A stretch of DNA of 64,000 nt from a virus: positions 124,001 to 188,000 of IMG/VR virus record IMGVR_UViG_3300046517_002960; one strand, written 5' to 3'. Under the pieces are notes generated by a model. It did no database searches and was not told where the DNA came from. It worked only from the letters and a program-made list of their open reading frames with translations. This document shows positions 45,366 through 53,875 of this stretch, in pieces (position 1 is the stretch's first letter; every line of letters starts with the position of its first letter). The translations under genes and the position numbers were made by a program.

Positions 45366-46030
45366 GGCAGGCTCCGGTCATGCCAGCGGAACGCCGGGCT
45401 GCCCACCGCGGGGCGCGGGCAGGCGGGTACCGGGCGGGCTCCCGGCGCGGACCACTGCCGGTGGCCGTCCGCGGTGCTGGAGTAGTACAGGTACAGCACC
45501 CGCGGGATGTACTCGTCGGCGTGCAGCAGGTGGGCGATCTGCCCGCGGAAGTCGTAGTCCTCGCCGAGCTCGCGGCACGCGCGGAAGTCCCCCTTGCGGG
45601 CGATCGCGGCCCGGACCGGGTTGAGCAGGGTCCAGTCCCGGTAGGCGCCGCCGCTGTCCGCGGCCCACTGGCGGGTGAAGCGCAGGCTGTGGAACGCCAG
45701 CTGGACCGGCTCGCCGTCCTCGAAGACGCGGACCTGGAAGCCGACCGCCTCAGTGGCGGGGTCGCCCATGGCCATGATCACCGTGTAGACGAAGTCCGGG
45801 ACGACCAGGTCGTCGTCATCGATGAAGCTGATGAACTCGCCGCGGGCGTCGTCCAGCAGTGCCTGGCGGATCTCGGTCAGCGGCGCGCTGCCGTCATTCA
45901 GCAGGGCCACCACTTCCACCCCGGGCACCGCCTCGGCCTGCGGCAGCAGCACCGCGAGCAGCCGCAGCAGCGCCGCCTGGCGGGTGGCCAGGGTAGGGAT
46001 CAGGATGGACCACTGCAGCGCCGCGCTCAT
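45362..46030 (-). CDS. GT2-type glycosyltransferase
   Basis: 222 residues. QWSILIPTLATRQAALLRLL, VEVVALLNDGSAPLTEIRQA and FISFIDDDDLVVPDFVYTVI (DxD) are standard GT2 blocks. EDYDFRGQIAHLLHADEYIP could hold the catalytic Asp (ED). Overlaps both neighbours by four bases, so the cassette is translated as a block. Confidence 0.8.
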   Translation of the reverse strand: MSAALQWSILIPTLATRQAALLRLLAVLLPQAEAVPGVEVVALLNDGSAPLTEIRQALLDDARGEFISFIDDDDLVVPDFVYTVIMAMGDPATEAVGFQVRVFEDGEPVQLAFHSLRFTRQWAADSGGAYRDWTLLNPVRAAIARKGDFRACRELGEDYDFRGQIAHLLHADEYIPRVLYLYYSSTADGHRQWSAPGARPVPACPRPAVGSPAFRWHDRSLP

Positions 46031-46380
46031 GTCAGGATCGGCACCGCCAGCCGCTGCGTGTCGCTCTCGTAGGCCGCCGCCGAGCGCGGCCCGCGGGTGA
46101 ACACCAGCACGACGGTGTCCTCCAGGGCCTTCCAGGCGTGCGGGATGCCGGCCTGCTCGGTGACCAGCTCACCCGGCCCGCGGACCTGCATGTGCACGCC
46201 GTCGTCCTCGGTCCAGGCCACCTGCATCAGCCCGGATACGATGTAGGTCCACTGGGTGGTCTGCAGGTGGACGTGGTTCCCGCGCACGCTCCCGCGCCGG
46301 GTCCGGATCTCGGTGATCGCGTCGATGTTCTCCAGCAGGTCCTGGATGACGCCGCGGTCGTCTTCGTGCCTGCTAGCCAT
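46027..46380 (-). CDS. Cupin protein, NDP-sugar isomerase/epimerase type
   Basis: 117 residues from the ATG at 46380 (MASRHEDDRGVIQDLLENID). Cupin motifs GNHVHLQTTQWTYIVSGLMQ and VTEQAGIPHAWKALEDTVVL have the His/Glu/His pattern. Such small cupins act on 4-keto sugars or on their isomers. It lies between a sugar methyltransferase and a GT2 gene. Confidence 0.72.
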   Translation of the reverse strand: MASRHEDDRGVIQDLLENIDAITEIRTRRGSVRGNHVHLQTTQWTYIVSGLMQVAWTEDDGVHMQVRGPGELVTEQAGIPHAWKALEDTVVLVFTRGPRSAAAYESDTQRLAVPILT

Positions 46381-47500
46381 TCCAGAGCCTCGCACGGGGG
46401 AGGGGGACGATGAACTTGCCGTCGTAGCCGGACGCGCGCAGCTTCGGCACGATGTCGGCGGCGACGTGCCAGGCCAGCAGCAGCGCGTGCGGCGGCTGGT
46501 TCTCGGCCAGCTCGCGCTCATCCACCACCGCGATGCTCGTGCCGGGCAGCAGGGTGCCGATCTTGTCCGAGCCGCGGACCTCGCAGATCCGGTCGATGTA
46601 GGACTCGATGCCGGCCCAGTGCAGCAGCGGGGTGGCCCGGGTGGACGCGGAGATCCCGTAGATCGCCCCGGCCCCGGCCGCGGCCTCCATGGCCCGGCAC
46701 AGGTACCCGCGGGCGGCGTCGGCGCGGACCTGCAGCCCGGGCCGCTGCTGCACGGCGACGGCGCGGAACGAGCCGCCGTGCACCGGGATGCGGTCCAGCG
46801 CCCTGATCAGGAACCCGTGCATGGACAGCACGTAGCCGAGCGAGGCGGGGGAGTAGTAGCGCAGGTGCTCGTGGTAGACGGTGTCGACCTGCAGCTCGTC
46901 CACCACCGAGGCCCAGTCGTGGTTCTCGGTGATGAACAGGCCGCCCTCGTCCAGCGCCTCGGCCACCCCGGACAGGAAGTCGTGCTGGTCGCCGGCGTGC
47001 GCGAGCACGTTGCACGCGACGATCACCCTGGCCCGGCCGAGGTAGCGCGCGATGTCGCGGGCCAGCTTCCGGGACCAGAACGCCCGCTCCACCGGGATGC
47101 CCCGGCCGCTGGCCCTGGCGGCCTGCCCGGTCGGCTCCACCGCCAGCACCCGGGCGTGCGGCGCGTGGCGGCGGACCGCCTCGAGGAACGTGCCGTCGTT
47201 GGCGCCGATGTCGATCACCAGGTCGCCAGGGCGCAGCTCGGCCGCGACCAGGGCAGCCAGGTCATCGAAGTGCCTGCGCAGCGCGGCGGTGTTGCCGGTG
47301 GTGTACGGGTGCCCGGGCGGGAACACCACGTCCCGGTCCACCGCGTAGGTGAGCTGGGCCAGCCCGCACTGGGCGCACTCGGCGACCTGCAGCGGGTAGC
47401 GGCCCCCGTCGTCCCGCTCGGCCAGCGGCTGCTCCCCCATGTCCAGCACGGCCTTCAGCCGGGGGTCCCCGCAGGTCGCGCAGGCGGTTACCTTACTCAC
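46373..47500 (-). CDS. NDP-sugar C-methyltransferase (TylCIII/CloU type)
   Basis: 375 residues. N-terminal zinc module (ACATCGDPRLKAVLDMGEQP, then AECAQCGLAQL), central SAM domain (DLVIDIGANDGTFLEAV, then VLAVEPTGQAARAS) and C-terminal domain with ENHDWASVVDELQVDTVYHE and YYSPASLGYVL: the three-part plan of sugar C-methyltransferases. The His/Glu pair near YHEH fits the catalytic base. It adds a C-branch methyl to a keto-sugar and so marks an unusual deoxysugar. Intact. Confidence 0.88.
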   Translation of the reverse strand: MSKVTACATCGDPRLKAVLDMGEQPLAERDDGGRYPLQVAECAQCGLAQLTYAVDRDVVFPPGHPYTTGNTAALRRHFDDLAALVAAELRPGDLVIDIGANDGTFLEAVRRHAPHARVLAVEPTGQAARASGRGIPVERAFWSRKLARDIARYLGRARVIVACNVLAHAGDQHDFLSGVAEALDEGGLFITENHDWASVVDELQVDTVYHEHLRYYSPASLGYVLSMHGFLIRALDRIPVHGGSFRAVAVQQRPGLQVRADAARGYLCRAMEAAAGAGAIYGISASTRATPLLHWAGIESYIDRICEVRGSDKIGTLLPGTSIAVVDERELAENQPPHALLLAWHVAADIVPKLRASGYDGKFIVPLPRARLWNG

Positions 47501-48458
47501 CGTCGTGCTCCCGGTACCAGGCAGCGGTATGCGCCAGCCCGTCCGCGAACGGCGTCACCGGCAGGCTGCCCCCGGCCAGGGCGGCGATCTTGGCGGTATC
47601 CGGGAGCCGCCGCGGCGGGCTGCCCGGCGGCAGCGAGCCGGGCTCGACCTTGATCTCCCGGCCCCAGCAGGCCGCGACCGCGTGCGCGACCTCGGTGATC
47701 GTCTTCTCGTCTCCGGTGCCGACGTGGTAGATGCCGCCGGGGGCATCCGGCCGGGCCAGCAGCATCAGCTGGTCGGCGCAGTCCCCGATCCAGCAGAACG
47801 AGCGGGTCTCGGCCCCGCTGCCCTGGATCGGGAACGGCAGGACGCCGTGCGGCTGGGCCGCGGCCAGCCGGGCCATCCGCAGGCAGAACTCCGGGATCAC
47901 GTGCTCGCGGCCCATGTCCGGGCCGTAGATGTTGTGCGGCCGGGCGATCACCGCGCGGTCCAGCACGCCGGCCCGCTGCCAGGCCAGCACCGCGAGCTCG
48001 CACGCGATCTTGCCGCCGCCGTAGGAGTACCGCGGGTTCAGCGGGTCCGGCACGGTGAGCGGCACCGTCTCCGGCGTCGGCACCGCGGGCGCCACCTGGT
48101 AGGCCTCGGAGGAGGACACCAGCACCAGGTCGCCGCACCCGGTCGCCGCGCACGCGTCCAGCACGGCCAGGATCCCGCGCAGCGCGGTGTCCAGCACGGC
48201 CCGCGGCTCGGCGTAGAACGTCTGGGTGCCCTGCACGTACGCCAGGTGCCAGGCCTGGTCGCAGCCCTGCATGGCGCGGATCACGTCATCGCGGTCGCGG
48301 ACGTCGCCGCTGACGATCTCGATCCCGGCGGACCGCAGCCGGTCACGCCGCCCGCGGCTGAAGTCGTCCAGTACCCGGACCTGGTGCCCGGACTGCGTCA
48401 TCTGCCGGGCCAGCGCGGATCCGATGAACCCGGCGCCGCCCGTGACCAGGGTCTTCAA
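47493..48458 (-). CDS. NAD-dependent sugar epimerase/dehydratase (SDR)
   Basis: 321 residues. TGGAGFIGSALARQMTQSGH (NAD binding), SSSEAYQVA (Ser) and YSYGGGKIACELAVLAW (Tyr and Lys) are all present. IARPHNIYGPDMGREHVIPE and RSFCWIGDCADQLMLLA fit UDP-glucose 4-epimerase or dTDP-sugar 4-reductase relatives. It overlaps the methyltransferase by 8 bases. First gene of the cassette; a palindrome copy lies upstream. Confidence 0.87.
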   Translation of the reverse strand: MKTLVTGGAGFIGSALARQMTQSGHQVRVLDDFSRGRRDRLRSAGIEIVSGDVRDRDDVIRAMQGCDQAWHLAYVQGTQTFYAEPRAVLDTALRGILAVLDACAATGCGDLVLVSSSEAYQVAPAVPTPETVPLTVPDPLNPRYSYGGGKIACELAVLAWQRAGVLDRAVIARPHNIYGPDMGREHVIPEFCLRMARLAAAQPHGVLPFPIQGSGAETRSFCWIGDCADQLMLLARPDAPGGIYHVGTGDEKTITEVAHAVAACWGREIKVEPGSLPPGSPPRRLPDTAKIAALAGGSLPVTPFADGLAHTAAWYREHDGE

Positions 48459-48562
48459 CCGGGACCTCCAAGCAGGGAAGATCCCGGCTCCGGCGGTGGA
48501 CCGGCCGCGGGTGCTGTGCTAAGCGTACTCCGCTGCCGCGTCCTGTCATCACCCCGGCTTCT

Positions 48563-48576
48563 TCCGGCCGGCCGGA
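48563..48576. repeat. Dispersed palindrome copy 4
   Basis: Core TCCGGCCGGCCGGA with right flank GAGAATCC, between the membrane protein gene and the sugar cassette (both leftward). Confidence 0.6.
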
Positions 48577-48625
48577 GAATCCGCGGCGGGCACGGCCGGG
48601 CCGCCCGGCCACGGCCGGCGGGGGG

Positions 48626-48808
48626 TCAGTGCCAGAGCTGGGCGAGCATGAACAGCGCCAGCCCGGCGGCCACGAAGGTCGCCCAGACCGCCCGCGGCGC
48701 GATCACCCAGGCGACGACGGCGGCCACCAGGAACAGCAGGAACGCGAGCAGGATGAGCACGCCGTGCGCGCCGGAGACGGTGAACGAGGCGGCCAGGTAC
48801 GGGGTCAT
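48626..48808 (-). CDS. Small membrane protein
   Basis: 60 residues with two clear membrane segments (GVLILLAFLLFLVAAVVAWV and ATFVAAGLALFMLAQLW). Size and shape fit a small holin, but there is no endolysin nearby. Overlaps the upstream stop (ATGA). Confidence 0.6.
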   Translation of the reverse strand: MTPYLAASFTVSGAHGVLILLAFLLFLVAAVVAWVIAPRAVWATFVAAGLALFMLAQLWH

Positions 48809-49227
48809 ATCGTGAGCTCCTGAGTGCTGTCGCCGGTCTGCAGGGCTGAGTCGGTGACGGTCAGCGTGACCGGGAACGTGCCGGCCTTGTTAGGCAGCTT
48901 CCACGTCACGACCATGCCGGAGCCGGTGTCCTTGTTATCGAACAGCCAGGCCCAGTTAGTGATGACCAGCTCCGGGTCGCCGGGCGCCGAGGCGGACCCG
49001 TCGAACGTCACGGTGATGTTCTTAGTCGGGATCGGCGGGGTGTAGGTGAACGCCGCGACGGGCGGCCCGCCCGGCAGCGGCCCCGGGTCGATCGCGGGGG
49101 GCGCGTCCGGCATCCCGGGGAACCGGTCGGCCCAGTCCCGGGCGGCCTCCGCGCCGTGGATCTCCATGATCCCCAGGTCGGCTTCCGGGATTTCCGGCTC
49201 GGTGCCGGGCGGCCATTGCTGTGCCAC
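48805..49227 (-). CDS. PKD-domain surface protein
   Basis: 140 residues. From residue 55 a PKD fold: VAAFTYTPPIPTKNITVTFD, GSASAPGDPELVITNWAWLF and TFPVTLTVTD. The usual WDFGDG strand is replaced by NWAWLFDNKD. Likely a decoration protein on the capsid or tail. Confidence 0.65.
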   Translation of the reverse strand: MAQQWPPGTEPEIPEADLGIMEIHGAEAARDWADRFPGMPDAPPAIDPGPLPGGPPVAAFTYTPPIPTKNITVTFDGSASAPGDPELVITNWAWLFDNKDTGSGMVVTWKLPNKAGTFPVTLTVTDSALQTGDSTQELTI

Positions 49228-49233
49228 GGCACC

Positions 49234-49377
49234 TCACCAGACCAGGTTCGCGTAGCTGGCGTTGGCCAGGTCGCCGTTCTTGACCGTGGCCAGCTCCTGC
49301 CCGGCCGGCTTGGAGGACGGGCTCGGGTTGCCGGCGTTGGCCTTGCCGGAGTTGCCGGCGTGGGAGACGTTGGACAT
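49234..49377 (-). CDS. 47-residue hypothetical protein
   Basis: MSNVSHAGNSGKANAGNPSP to SYANLVW. Asn/Gly/Ala-rich. The next gene upstream ends 7 bases away. Accepted for frame and packing; no family. Confidence 0.45.
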   Translation of the reverse strand: MSNVSHAGNSGKANAGNPSPSSKPAGQELATVKNGDLANASYANLVW

Positions 49378-49383
49378 CGCTGG

Positions 49384-49596
49384 TCAGGTCTGCTTCCACG
49401 GCGCGGGGCCGTCCTCGAAGCCGCCTTCGGCCTCCCCGCTGTCCGGGCTGGCCGGGCCGGCGTCCTCCTCGCACGCGGACCAGCCCCGGCCGGGCCACCG
49501 CGGCGAGCTGGTCGGCTGCTTGCTGGTCGCGTCCCAGGGCTGGTCCGGCATCACCGGGCCGCCCGGGGCGATCCCGCGTCCGGGCTTGATGGTCAT
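49384..49596 (-). CDS. Pro/Ser-rich protein ending PWKQT
   Basis: 70 residues, MTIKPGRGIAPGGPVMPDQP to GPAPWKQT. The C-terminal PWKQT also ends the next gene upstream and both have PWDAT, so they are paralogues. Low complexity. Confidence 0.5.
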   Translation of the reverse strand: MTIKPGRGIAPGGPVMPDQPWDATSKQPTSSPRWPGRGWSACEEDAGPASPDSGEAEGGFEDGPAPWKQT

Positions 49597-49597
49597 C

Positions 49598-49849
49598 TCA
49601 GGTCTGCTTCCACGGGCCGGCGCTGCTGGACCCGTCGTCCGGCCAGTTGCCGGGCTGGGACGCGCCGGAGCTCATGTCGATCTGGCCGCCGTCGCGGATC
49701 TTGACCCACGGGTCGGCCCCGGAGCCGCCCTTGGCGTCGTAGACCGTGCCGGCCTGGGTCTGCGGGTCCCCGCTGCCGGACTCGGTGGCGTCCCACGGCT
49801 GCCACGGCTGCGACGGGGTGGAGGTGATCGGGTTCGGGGCGTCAGGCAT
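49598..49849 (-). CDS. Pro/Ser-rich protein ending PWKQT
   Basis: 83 residues, MPDAPNPITSTPSQPWQPWD to SSAGPWKQT. Paralogue of the downstream gene. Two bases between them. Confidence 0.5.
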   Translation of the reverse strand: MPDAPNPITSTPSQPWQPWDATESGSGDPQTQAGTVYDAKGGSGADPWVKIRDGGQIDMSSGASQPGNWPDDGSSSAGPWKQT

Positions 49850-49858
49850 GGTCTTCTC

Positions 49859-50143
49859 CTATCGGGGCTGGTCCTTGCCGGCGGCCGGGGTGCTGGCCCA
49901 GGAGTGGCTGCCGCCGGGCAGCGGACCGGGCCGGGGGGCGGGCTTGCCGGTGTCGCCGGGCTCGCGCCGGCCGCCGGGGGAGAACTCCACCTTCGGGTCG
50001 CCCTGCTTGGCGGAAGGCGGCAGCGGGTCGACGGGCGGGCTGCCCGGCGCGGACATCGCCTTGTCCCGGCCGCTGGTCATGTTGCCCGCGGCCTGGCTGG
50101 TCGGCCACATGGCGTCCTCGGCGAGGCTGCTCAGGTCCTGCAC
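49859..50143 (-). CDS. Pro-rich hypothetical protein
   Basis: 94 residues, MQDLSSLAEDAMWPTSQAAG to AAGKDQPR. Short helix then a disordered Pro/Gly tail. Two bases from the next gene. Confidence 0.45.
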   Translation of the reverse strand: MQDLSSLAEDAMWPTSQAAGNMTSGRDKAMSAPGSPPVDPLPPSAKQGDPKVEFSPGGRREPGDTGKPAPRPGPLPGGSHSWASTPAAGKDQPR

Positions 50144-50145
50144 GG

Positions 50146-50685
50146 CTATCCGTGGTACCGGCCGCCGCGCATGACCGAGCCGCCGCCCGGCTGGAACCGG
50201 CCCTCGCCGGCCTGCGGCTCGTTGCCCTTGATGCCGGGCAGCTGCGGCCCGCCCGTGGCGTAGCCGTGGTCGTTGGCCTGAGTCCAGTCCCCCGGGCCGT
50301 CGATCTCGTCGCTGACCGTGGTCGTGCCGTAGGTGCCGCCCAGGAAGCTGCCCGGGTCGGTGAAGCTGACCTGGGTCCCGCCGCCGCCGAGATCAGGCGA
50401 GATGCCGGTGCTGCCCGGCGCCCCGGTGTCGGTGATCTCGGAGGTGGTCAGCCCGGCGAAGTCACCGGTCAGCTGGCCGGCCTCCACGGTCGGGTCGGCG
50501 TTCGCGCCGGCCCCGCCGGACGTGCCGGGGGCGCCGGTCCCGGAGGGCAGCGGCCCGCCGAAGATGCCGTGGTCGGTGCCGGGCGGGTACTGGCCCGGCT
50601 GGGTGGTGTCGTCGCCGCTGCCGGCCCGGCCGGCCCGGCCGGACTCATCGGCCCGGCGTGCGCCCGAATAGCTCGGATGCGTCAT
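50146..50685 (-). CDS. Gly/Thr-rich hypothetical protein
   Basis: 179 residues, MTHPSYSGARRADESGRAGR to GGRYHG. Repetitive Gly/Asp/Thr sequence with no membrane segment. Downstream of the capsid region, so perhaps a decoration or linker protein. Confidence 0.5.
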   Translation of the reverse strand: MTHPSYSGARRADESGRAGRAGSGDDTTQPGQYPPGTDHGIFGGPLPSGTGAPGTSGGAGANADPTVEAGQLTGDFAGLTTSEITDTGAPGSTGISPDLGGGGTQVSFTDPGSFLGGTYGTTTVSDEIDGPGDWTQANDHGYATGGPQLPGIKGNEPQAGEGRFQPGGGSVMRGGRYHG

Positions 50686-50755
50686 CAGGAGCTCCTATTC
50701 TCGAGCCCGGCTCCTGACGAGGCCGCGGGCGCATCGTGTCTTCCAGGATAGGCCG

Positions 50756-51313
50756 TTACAGCCTGCCGCCGTACTTGCTCATCAGGTCCGCCTTGGTCAT
50801 GTCCCGGGCGGTGTCCGGGTTCTCGCCGCACAGCACCGCGTAGTCGATCCACTTCTGCTTGATGTCGTGCGGGGCGGGGGGCTCGGCCAGGCCGCGCTCG
50901 TCCGTCTCCAGCTCCATGTCCATTTCCGCGGCCAGGTCCATCTCCGTGACCGGCTCCGGTTCCGGTTCCGGCGTGACGCGGGGTTCCGGGGCTGCCGCCG
51001 TCTCCGGCGCCCCGGCGAGGGGCGAGACCTCGGCGACCGGCGATACCTCGGGCGGCGGGACCGGGGCGGGCGGGCGCCCGGGCAGGGACGTGGCGGAGGC
51101 CCCGGCCCCGGGCTCGGGAGGAGCCGGGATCTCCGCCTGCGGGGCGGCAGCGGCGGAACTGCCGGTCCCGCTCCCCACCGGGACGGCGAGGTGCCCCGCG
51201 ATGAGGTCCCTCGCTTCCCAGTCGGGAACCTCGATCTCGCCGTAGGCCGGGGGCCATTCCCGGCCGTCCCAGCGCCCGCCGGAGATGTGGTCTTGCATGC
51301 GGACCACGGGCAT
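50756..51313 (-). CDS. Capsid-adjacent protein with SAP/HeH-like C-terminus
   Basis: 185 residues. N-terminal Trp-rich patch (GGRWDGREWPPAYGEIEVPD), a long Pro/Ala/Glu linker, then a small helical end (HDIKQKWIDYAVLCGENPDT, MTKADLMSKYGGRL) that resembles SAP/HeH helix-extended-loop modules found after capsid genes. Confidence 0.55.
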   Translation of the reverse strand: MPVVRMQDHISGGRWDGREWPPAYGEIEVPDWEARDLIAGHLAVPVGSGTGSSAAAAPQAEIPAPPEPGAGASATSLPGRPPAPVPPPEVSPVAEVSPLAGAPETAAAPEPRVTPEPEPEPVTEMDLAAEMDMELETDERGLAEPPAPHDIKQKWIDYAVLCGENPDTARDMTKADLMSKYGGRL

Positions 51314-51443
51314 GGCTTCCTCCTGTTCCCTGAGCTGTCACCGGGCGGCTGGTTCCCCGCCCGTCTGGTGGTCACTCACCGGGCGGGCGGGGCCACTGCC
51401 GCCTGCTGTACTCGAATACGTGTACTGAGTACTCGAACAGTTG

Positions 51444-52709
51444 TTAGGTAGCCGCTCCTACATAGAGCTTGATGGCGCCCGTGCGATCGACAAGGGTGCC
51501 GTCACCTCGAAGAATGGCCCGGAAGGTCACCAGGTCGGACCCGAAGGCGAAGTCGTCACTGCGTTCGAATCGTACCCCGCCAACTAGGCGGACGAAGAAC
51601 TGGCTGAAGTCGCCGAAGGCGATCGACTTCGCGGTGGTGGCCTGGGCGGGCATGAACGGGTCCGCCACCAGCGGCTTCCCGAGCAGCAGGTCCGGAGAAC
51701 CCAAGACAGCGGACGGTTCCCAGATAGGACGTCCGACTGTATCGGTAATTTTCCGGAAGCCTCCGATAGTTTTATCGGCTGCCAGCCAGTAGCAGGAACG
51801 ACTCTGCCTGTAGGGCGCGATGACGCTGTACTCGAGGTCCACGAGGTTGGCGTAGCTGGGCGCGCCCGACACGCCGGTCACCGAGCCGGTGACACCCGTG
51901 GTCGCGGTGCCGATGATGCCGGCTGGCTGCCCGGTTCCGGTCCCGTTCACGAGGTCGTTTCCGAACGCGTTGCCGAGAGCGCGGCCAGCCTGCATGGCCA
52001 AATAGCCCAGCAGGTCTACTGCTGTATCATCGATGAGCTCCCGTGCCACCTGCAACAGGATCCCGTACTTGAATGCGGAGAGTGGCTGCATGCTGAACGC
52101 AGGGTCACTGGTCGGCAGGGATCCGGCCTGAGCGGCCGACGCGGCACTCGAATGTGCTGTCGTTTTCGGCACCTGGAGGGTCTCGCCGCCACCAGTGTTA
52201 AGCACGGTAGGCCCGCACTGCATGACACCGGAGACCTCAATGAGGTGCGCGATGAGCATGTCGTAGAAGTCAGTGGGGATGATCGATGAGGCGGATGTGG
52301 TTGCGCCGCCACCCGCGGTGGTGAGGACGCGGTAGTTGATCGGCCCGAGCGCGGGGTCGCGCCGGACCTCGAGCACCCGGCCGGCGCCGTCGTCGCCGCG
52401 TGCCCAGGCGCGGATCTCCTGGAGCATCTTCGGGCCGCCCGCGGTAGCCTGCGCCTGGCCCCGGGCAGGCACTTTGCCACTGAGCGCGTCGTAGGCGTCG
52501 TCGGCCTCCTTCGCGCGCTTCTCGGTGTCCAGGACCGCGCGGATCCTCACATCGAGCTTCTGCATCTCCTCCTGCAGAGCGTCCCAGCGGCCCTGTTCCT
52601 CCTCGGACAGCGCCCTGTTCTCCTCTGCTGCCTTCTCGGCAATTCCCTTCGCTTCTTCCCACACATTGAGCCTGCGGTCCCTCAACCGCTTGGCGACCTC
52701 AGAAGGCAT
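51444..52709 (-). CDS. HK97-type major capsid protein
   Basis: 421 residues. N-terminal scaffold-like coiled segment (residues 1-75, NVWEEAKGIAEKAAEENRAL), then the HK97 shell: VLTTAGGGATTSASSIIPTD, VSGVMQCGPTVLNTGGGETL, FKYGILLQVARELIDDTAVD and IAFGDFSQFFVRLVGGVRFE. The protease two genes upstream would remove the scaffold part. Start behind GAAAGGAA. The gene is visibly less GC-rich than neighbours. Confidence 0.92.
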   Translation of the reverse strand: MPSEVAKRLRDRRLNVWEEAKGIAEKAAEENRALSEEEQGRWDALQEEMQKLDVRIRAVLDTEKRAKEADDAYDALSGKVPARGQAQATAGGPKMLQEIRAWARGDDGAGRVLEVRRDPALGPINYRVLTTAGGGATTSASSIIPTDFYDMLIAHLIEVSGVMQCGPTVLNTGGGETLQVPKTTAHSSAASAAQAGSLPTSDPAFSMQPLSAFKYGILLQVARELIDDTAVDLLGYLAMQAGRALGNAFGNDLVNGTGTGQPAGIIGTATTGVTGSVTGVSGAPSYANLVDLEYSVIAPYRQSRSCYWLAADKTIGGFRKITDTVGRPIWEPSAVLGSPDLLLGKPLVADPFMPAQATTAKSIAFGDFSQFFVRLVGGVRFERSDDFAFGSDLVTFRAILRGDGTLVDRTGAIKLYVGAAT

Positions 52710-52822
52710 GTGTTTTCCTTTCGTTGTGTGCCTTCTGCACCTGCGCTGGCTCCGTCCGTGGGTTAGCTACGGCCCTTCAGCGCGCTTGCGAGCTGTATTC
52801 GGTTACTGCTTCCCTGCTGCTG

Positions 52823-53851
52823 CTACTCCTCGTCGGCCCAGGGGTCGTCCATGTTGGCCTGCAGGGCCAGCAGGGCCTGGGCACCGGTCATGACCGGCTT
52901 CTTCGGCGGCTTGAGCCGCTCGGCCGGCCGCGGGCGCCATCCGTCGACATCGCGGTAGCGCTTGAAGAACTCCATCGCCCGGCCCTCGGTCAGCCGGGAG
53001 CGGACCTCCTCCACGTCGGTCTGCACCCAGTCCGCGAGTGACTGCACGGCACCGTTGAGCGCCCGTGCGCCTGCCGTGGCGTCCGGGTACGCCGGGTCCA
53101 GGACGGGCGCGACATCCACGAGCTGGACGGACAGCAGCGTCCTCATGGGATAGTTGAACTCCGACACGCCCCACTCGTCCCCGCCGGGGAAGACCCGGAA
53201 GGCGAACGAGCTGTGCCGCACGTCGCCGCGGGACACGTACTCGAGCACGTCGGCCCGGGCGTGCGGCGGCTCCACCTCGTACGCCAGGCCGGTGGTGTCC
53301 GTCGCCAGCCGCAGCGTGCGGGCGTGCGTGGTGCCGAGCAGGGCGTCGTCGCGGTGGTTGTACCGGCAGACCACGTCCGGCCAGCCCAGCGTCTTGCACT
53401 CGTTGAACGCGGTCGTGTCCACCTGCTCAACGAAGCCCCCCAGCTTCCTGCTCAGCTTGCCGAACGCCGCGGCGTAGCCGTAGATGAACGACGGGCCGGC
53501 ATCGCCGTTCGCGGCGCGGATCTCCGGGGGGAACCGGGTGAACCGGCGCTCCGGGATGCCGTCCGGCTCCACGATCCCGAACGCCGCGCGGTTATCGCCC
53601 GTCACGGTGATCCCGAAGCGCTTCGCGGCGGCGAGGATCTTGCCCATCGCGTTCTTGCCGAAGGGCGATTGCGGAGCGCGGGCCAGCGCATTCCTGGCGT
53701 GAGCCTCGTCATGCACAGGAAAGTGGCGCTTGCTCCTGGGAACCGTCTTTCCCGACTGGTCCTTGCTGCCACCGGGCTCGATATAAGCAAAAGCAGAATC
53801 AGGAAGATCATTGATAGCCTGATTGCTCATAGCTGCACGTGACTGGTTCAT
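52823..53851 (-). CDS. Prohead protease with N-terminal DUF6582-like domain
   Basis: 342 residues. Residues 15-85 (SKRHFPVHDEAHARNALARA) match the small domain often found before phage proteases. From 105 on: SFIYGYAAAFGKLSRKLGGF, VVCRYNHRDDALLG (catalytic His), VRHSSFAFRVFPGG (catalytic Ser) and VQLVDVAPVLDPAYPD: the HK97 U35 protease. It cuts scaffold and itself inside the prohead. The extra N-terminal domain and C-terminal tail (VMTGAQALLALQANMDD) are unusual but seen in actinophages. Confidence 0.88.
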   Translation of the reverse strand: MNQSRAAMSNQAINDLPDSAFAYIEPGGSKDQSGKTVPRSKRHFPVHDEAHARNALARAPQSPFGKNAMGKILAAAKRFGITVTGDNRAAFGIVEPDGIPERRFTRFPPEIRAANGDAGPSFIYGYAAAFGKLSRKLGGFVEQVDTTAFNECKTLGWPDVVCRYNHRDDALLGTTHARTLRLATDTTGLAYEVEPPHARADVLEYVSRGDVRHSSFAFRVFPGGDEWGVSEFNYPMRTLLSVQLVDVAPVLDPAYPDATAGARALNGAVQSLADWVQTDVEEVRSRLTEGRAMEFFKRYRDVDGWRPRPAERLKPPKKPVMTGAQALLALQANMDDPWADEE

Positions 53852-53875
53852 GTCACATCCTTCTCATGCGGCACG

